This document shows, in pieces, positions 42,320-42,482 of a stretch of DNA of 42,482 nt (positions within the stretch are counted from its first letter, which is position 1; each line of letters starts with the position of its first letter). This DNA is from Halobacteriales archaeon QH_6_64_20 (lineage in GTDB: Archaea; Halobacteriota; Halobacteria; Halobacteriales; Halococcaceae): NCBI GenBank assembly GCA_003021235.1, contig PXQR01000133.1, forward strand, positions 1-42,482, in the 5' to 3' direction. Made by a program: the position numbers and the translations under genes. The notes below the pieces were generated by a model. That model saw nothing but the letters and a program-made list of their open reading frames with translations. It searched no databases and was not told the origin of the DNA.

Positions 42320-42482
42320 ATGGACCGGAAGCAGGCCGACATTAGTGTCGGTATCGTCGTTATTGGCATTCTGCTCGTGGGTATCATCAGTGTGATTCAA
42401 CTGCATCTGACCGGCGGACCGATGAGCAGTGAGATGGATTCGGTTCCGGTGATGGCCGTGATCGGGCCGCTCTTCATGAGTC
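42320..42482 (+). CDS. Membrane protein, 5' part only
   Basis: The gene starts at ATG 42320, seven bases after a GAGGA ribosome site (42309-42313), and runs off the window after 54 residues. It begins MDRKQADISVGIVVIGIL with a hydrophobic helix at about 9-26, followed by a polar loop and the start of another hydrophobic segment (VPVMAVIGPLFM). It could be a small permease component or anchor; the visible part does not allow a family call. Confidence 0.6.
   Translation, partial: MDRKQADISVGIVVIGILLVGIISVIQLHLTGGPMSSEMDSVPVMAVIGPLFMS

Overview
The window looks like part of a haloarchaeal chromosome (class Halobacteria). The DNA is GC-rich with CG-biased codons. The proteins are strongly acidic, promoters are archaeal TATA boxes close to start codons (several would give leaderless mRNAs), and exported proteins carry twin-arginine signals, one with a lipobox. 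Several families are typical of haloarchaea: bat-style REC/PAS kinases, a winged-helix plus zinc-ribbon regulator, and a minimal RNase R. The genus cannot be fixed from sequence alone. No rRNA, complete tRNA, CRISPR array or complete insertion sequence was seen.

Layout. 0-6.8 kb: the 3' end of a TIM-barrel-like gene, a secreted repeat protein, a decayed copy of the first gene, then a minus-strand signalling and polysaccharide block: LOV-type histidine kinase, single-domain response regulator, membrane-anchored HEAT protein and processive family-2 glycosyltransferase, the last three tightly spaced. 7-15.6 kb: mostly single-gene units, namely heme-copper oxidase subunit III, an SDR, a METTL5-like RNA methylase with a repeat insertion, an acyl/acetyl-CoA synthetase, a DMT transporter, two membrane proteins, a TetR regulator with a palindromic operator candidate, and a GNAT. 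15.8-19.6 kb: an ECF transporter operon (S subunit, fused A-A ATPase, T subunit). 19.9-32.9 kb: a catabolic island with semialdehyde dehydrogenase, Tat-exported cyclase, mandelate-racemase-type dehydratase, metallo-beta-lactamase-fold lactonase-like enzyme, 3-hydroxyacyl-CoA dehydrogenase, HAD hydrolase, TRAP transporter and zinc alcohol dehydrogenase. Four genes here look damaged: a frameshift near the start of the dehydratase, a frameshift in the 3-hydroxyacyl-CoA dehydrogenase, an internal deletion in the alcohol dehydrogenase, and an SDR stub. 32.9-37.9 kb: housekeeping-type genes (M29 aminopeptidase, PUA protein, zinc-ribbon protein, RNase R, small membrane proteins). 38-42.5 kb: an acyl-CoA synthetase that has lost its 5' end at a junction, then a patch with a gene fragment and a pair of direct repeats flanking a cupin gene and a zinc-ribbon regulator.

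How the genes may work together. The most interesting unit is the 2-6.8 kb block. The kinase keeps the photoactive cysteine and flavin contacts of a LOV domain and lies directly upstream of a lone receiver coupled to a HEAT protein and a polysaccharide synthase. This suggests blue-light control of exopolysaccharide production; it is an inference, not shown. The 20-33 kb island resembles import and oxidation of a small organic or sugar acid, and seems to be decaying, or the assembly carries several indel errors there.
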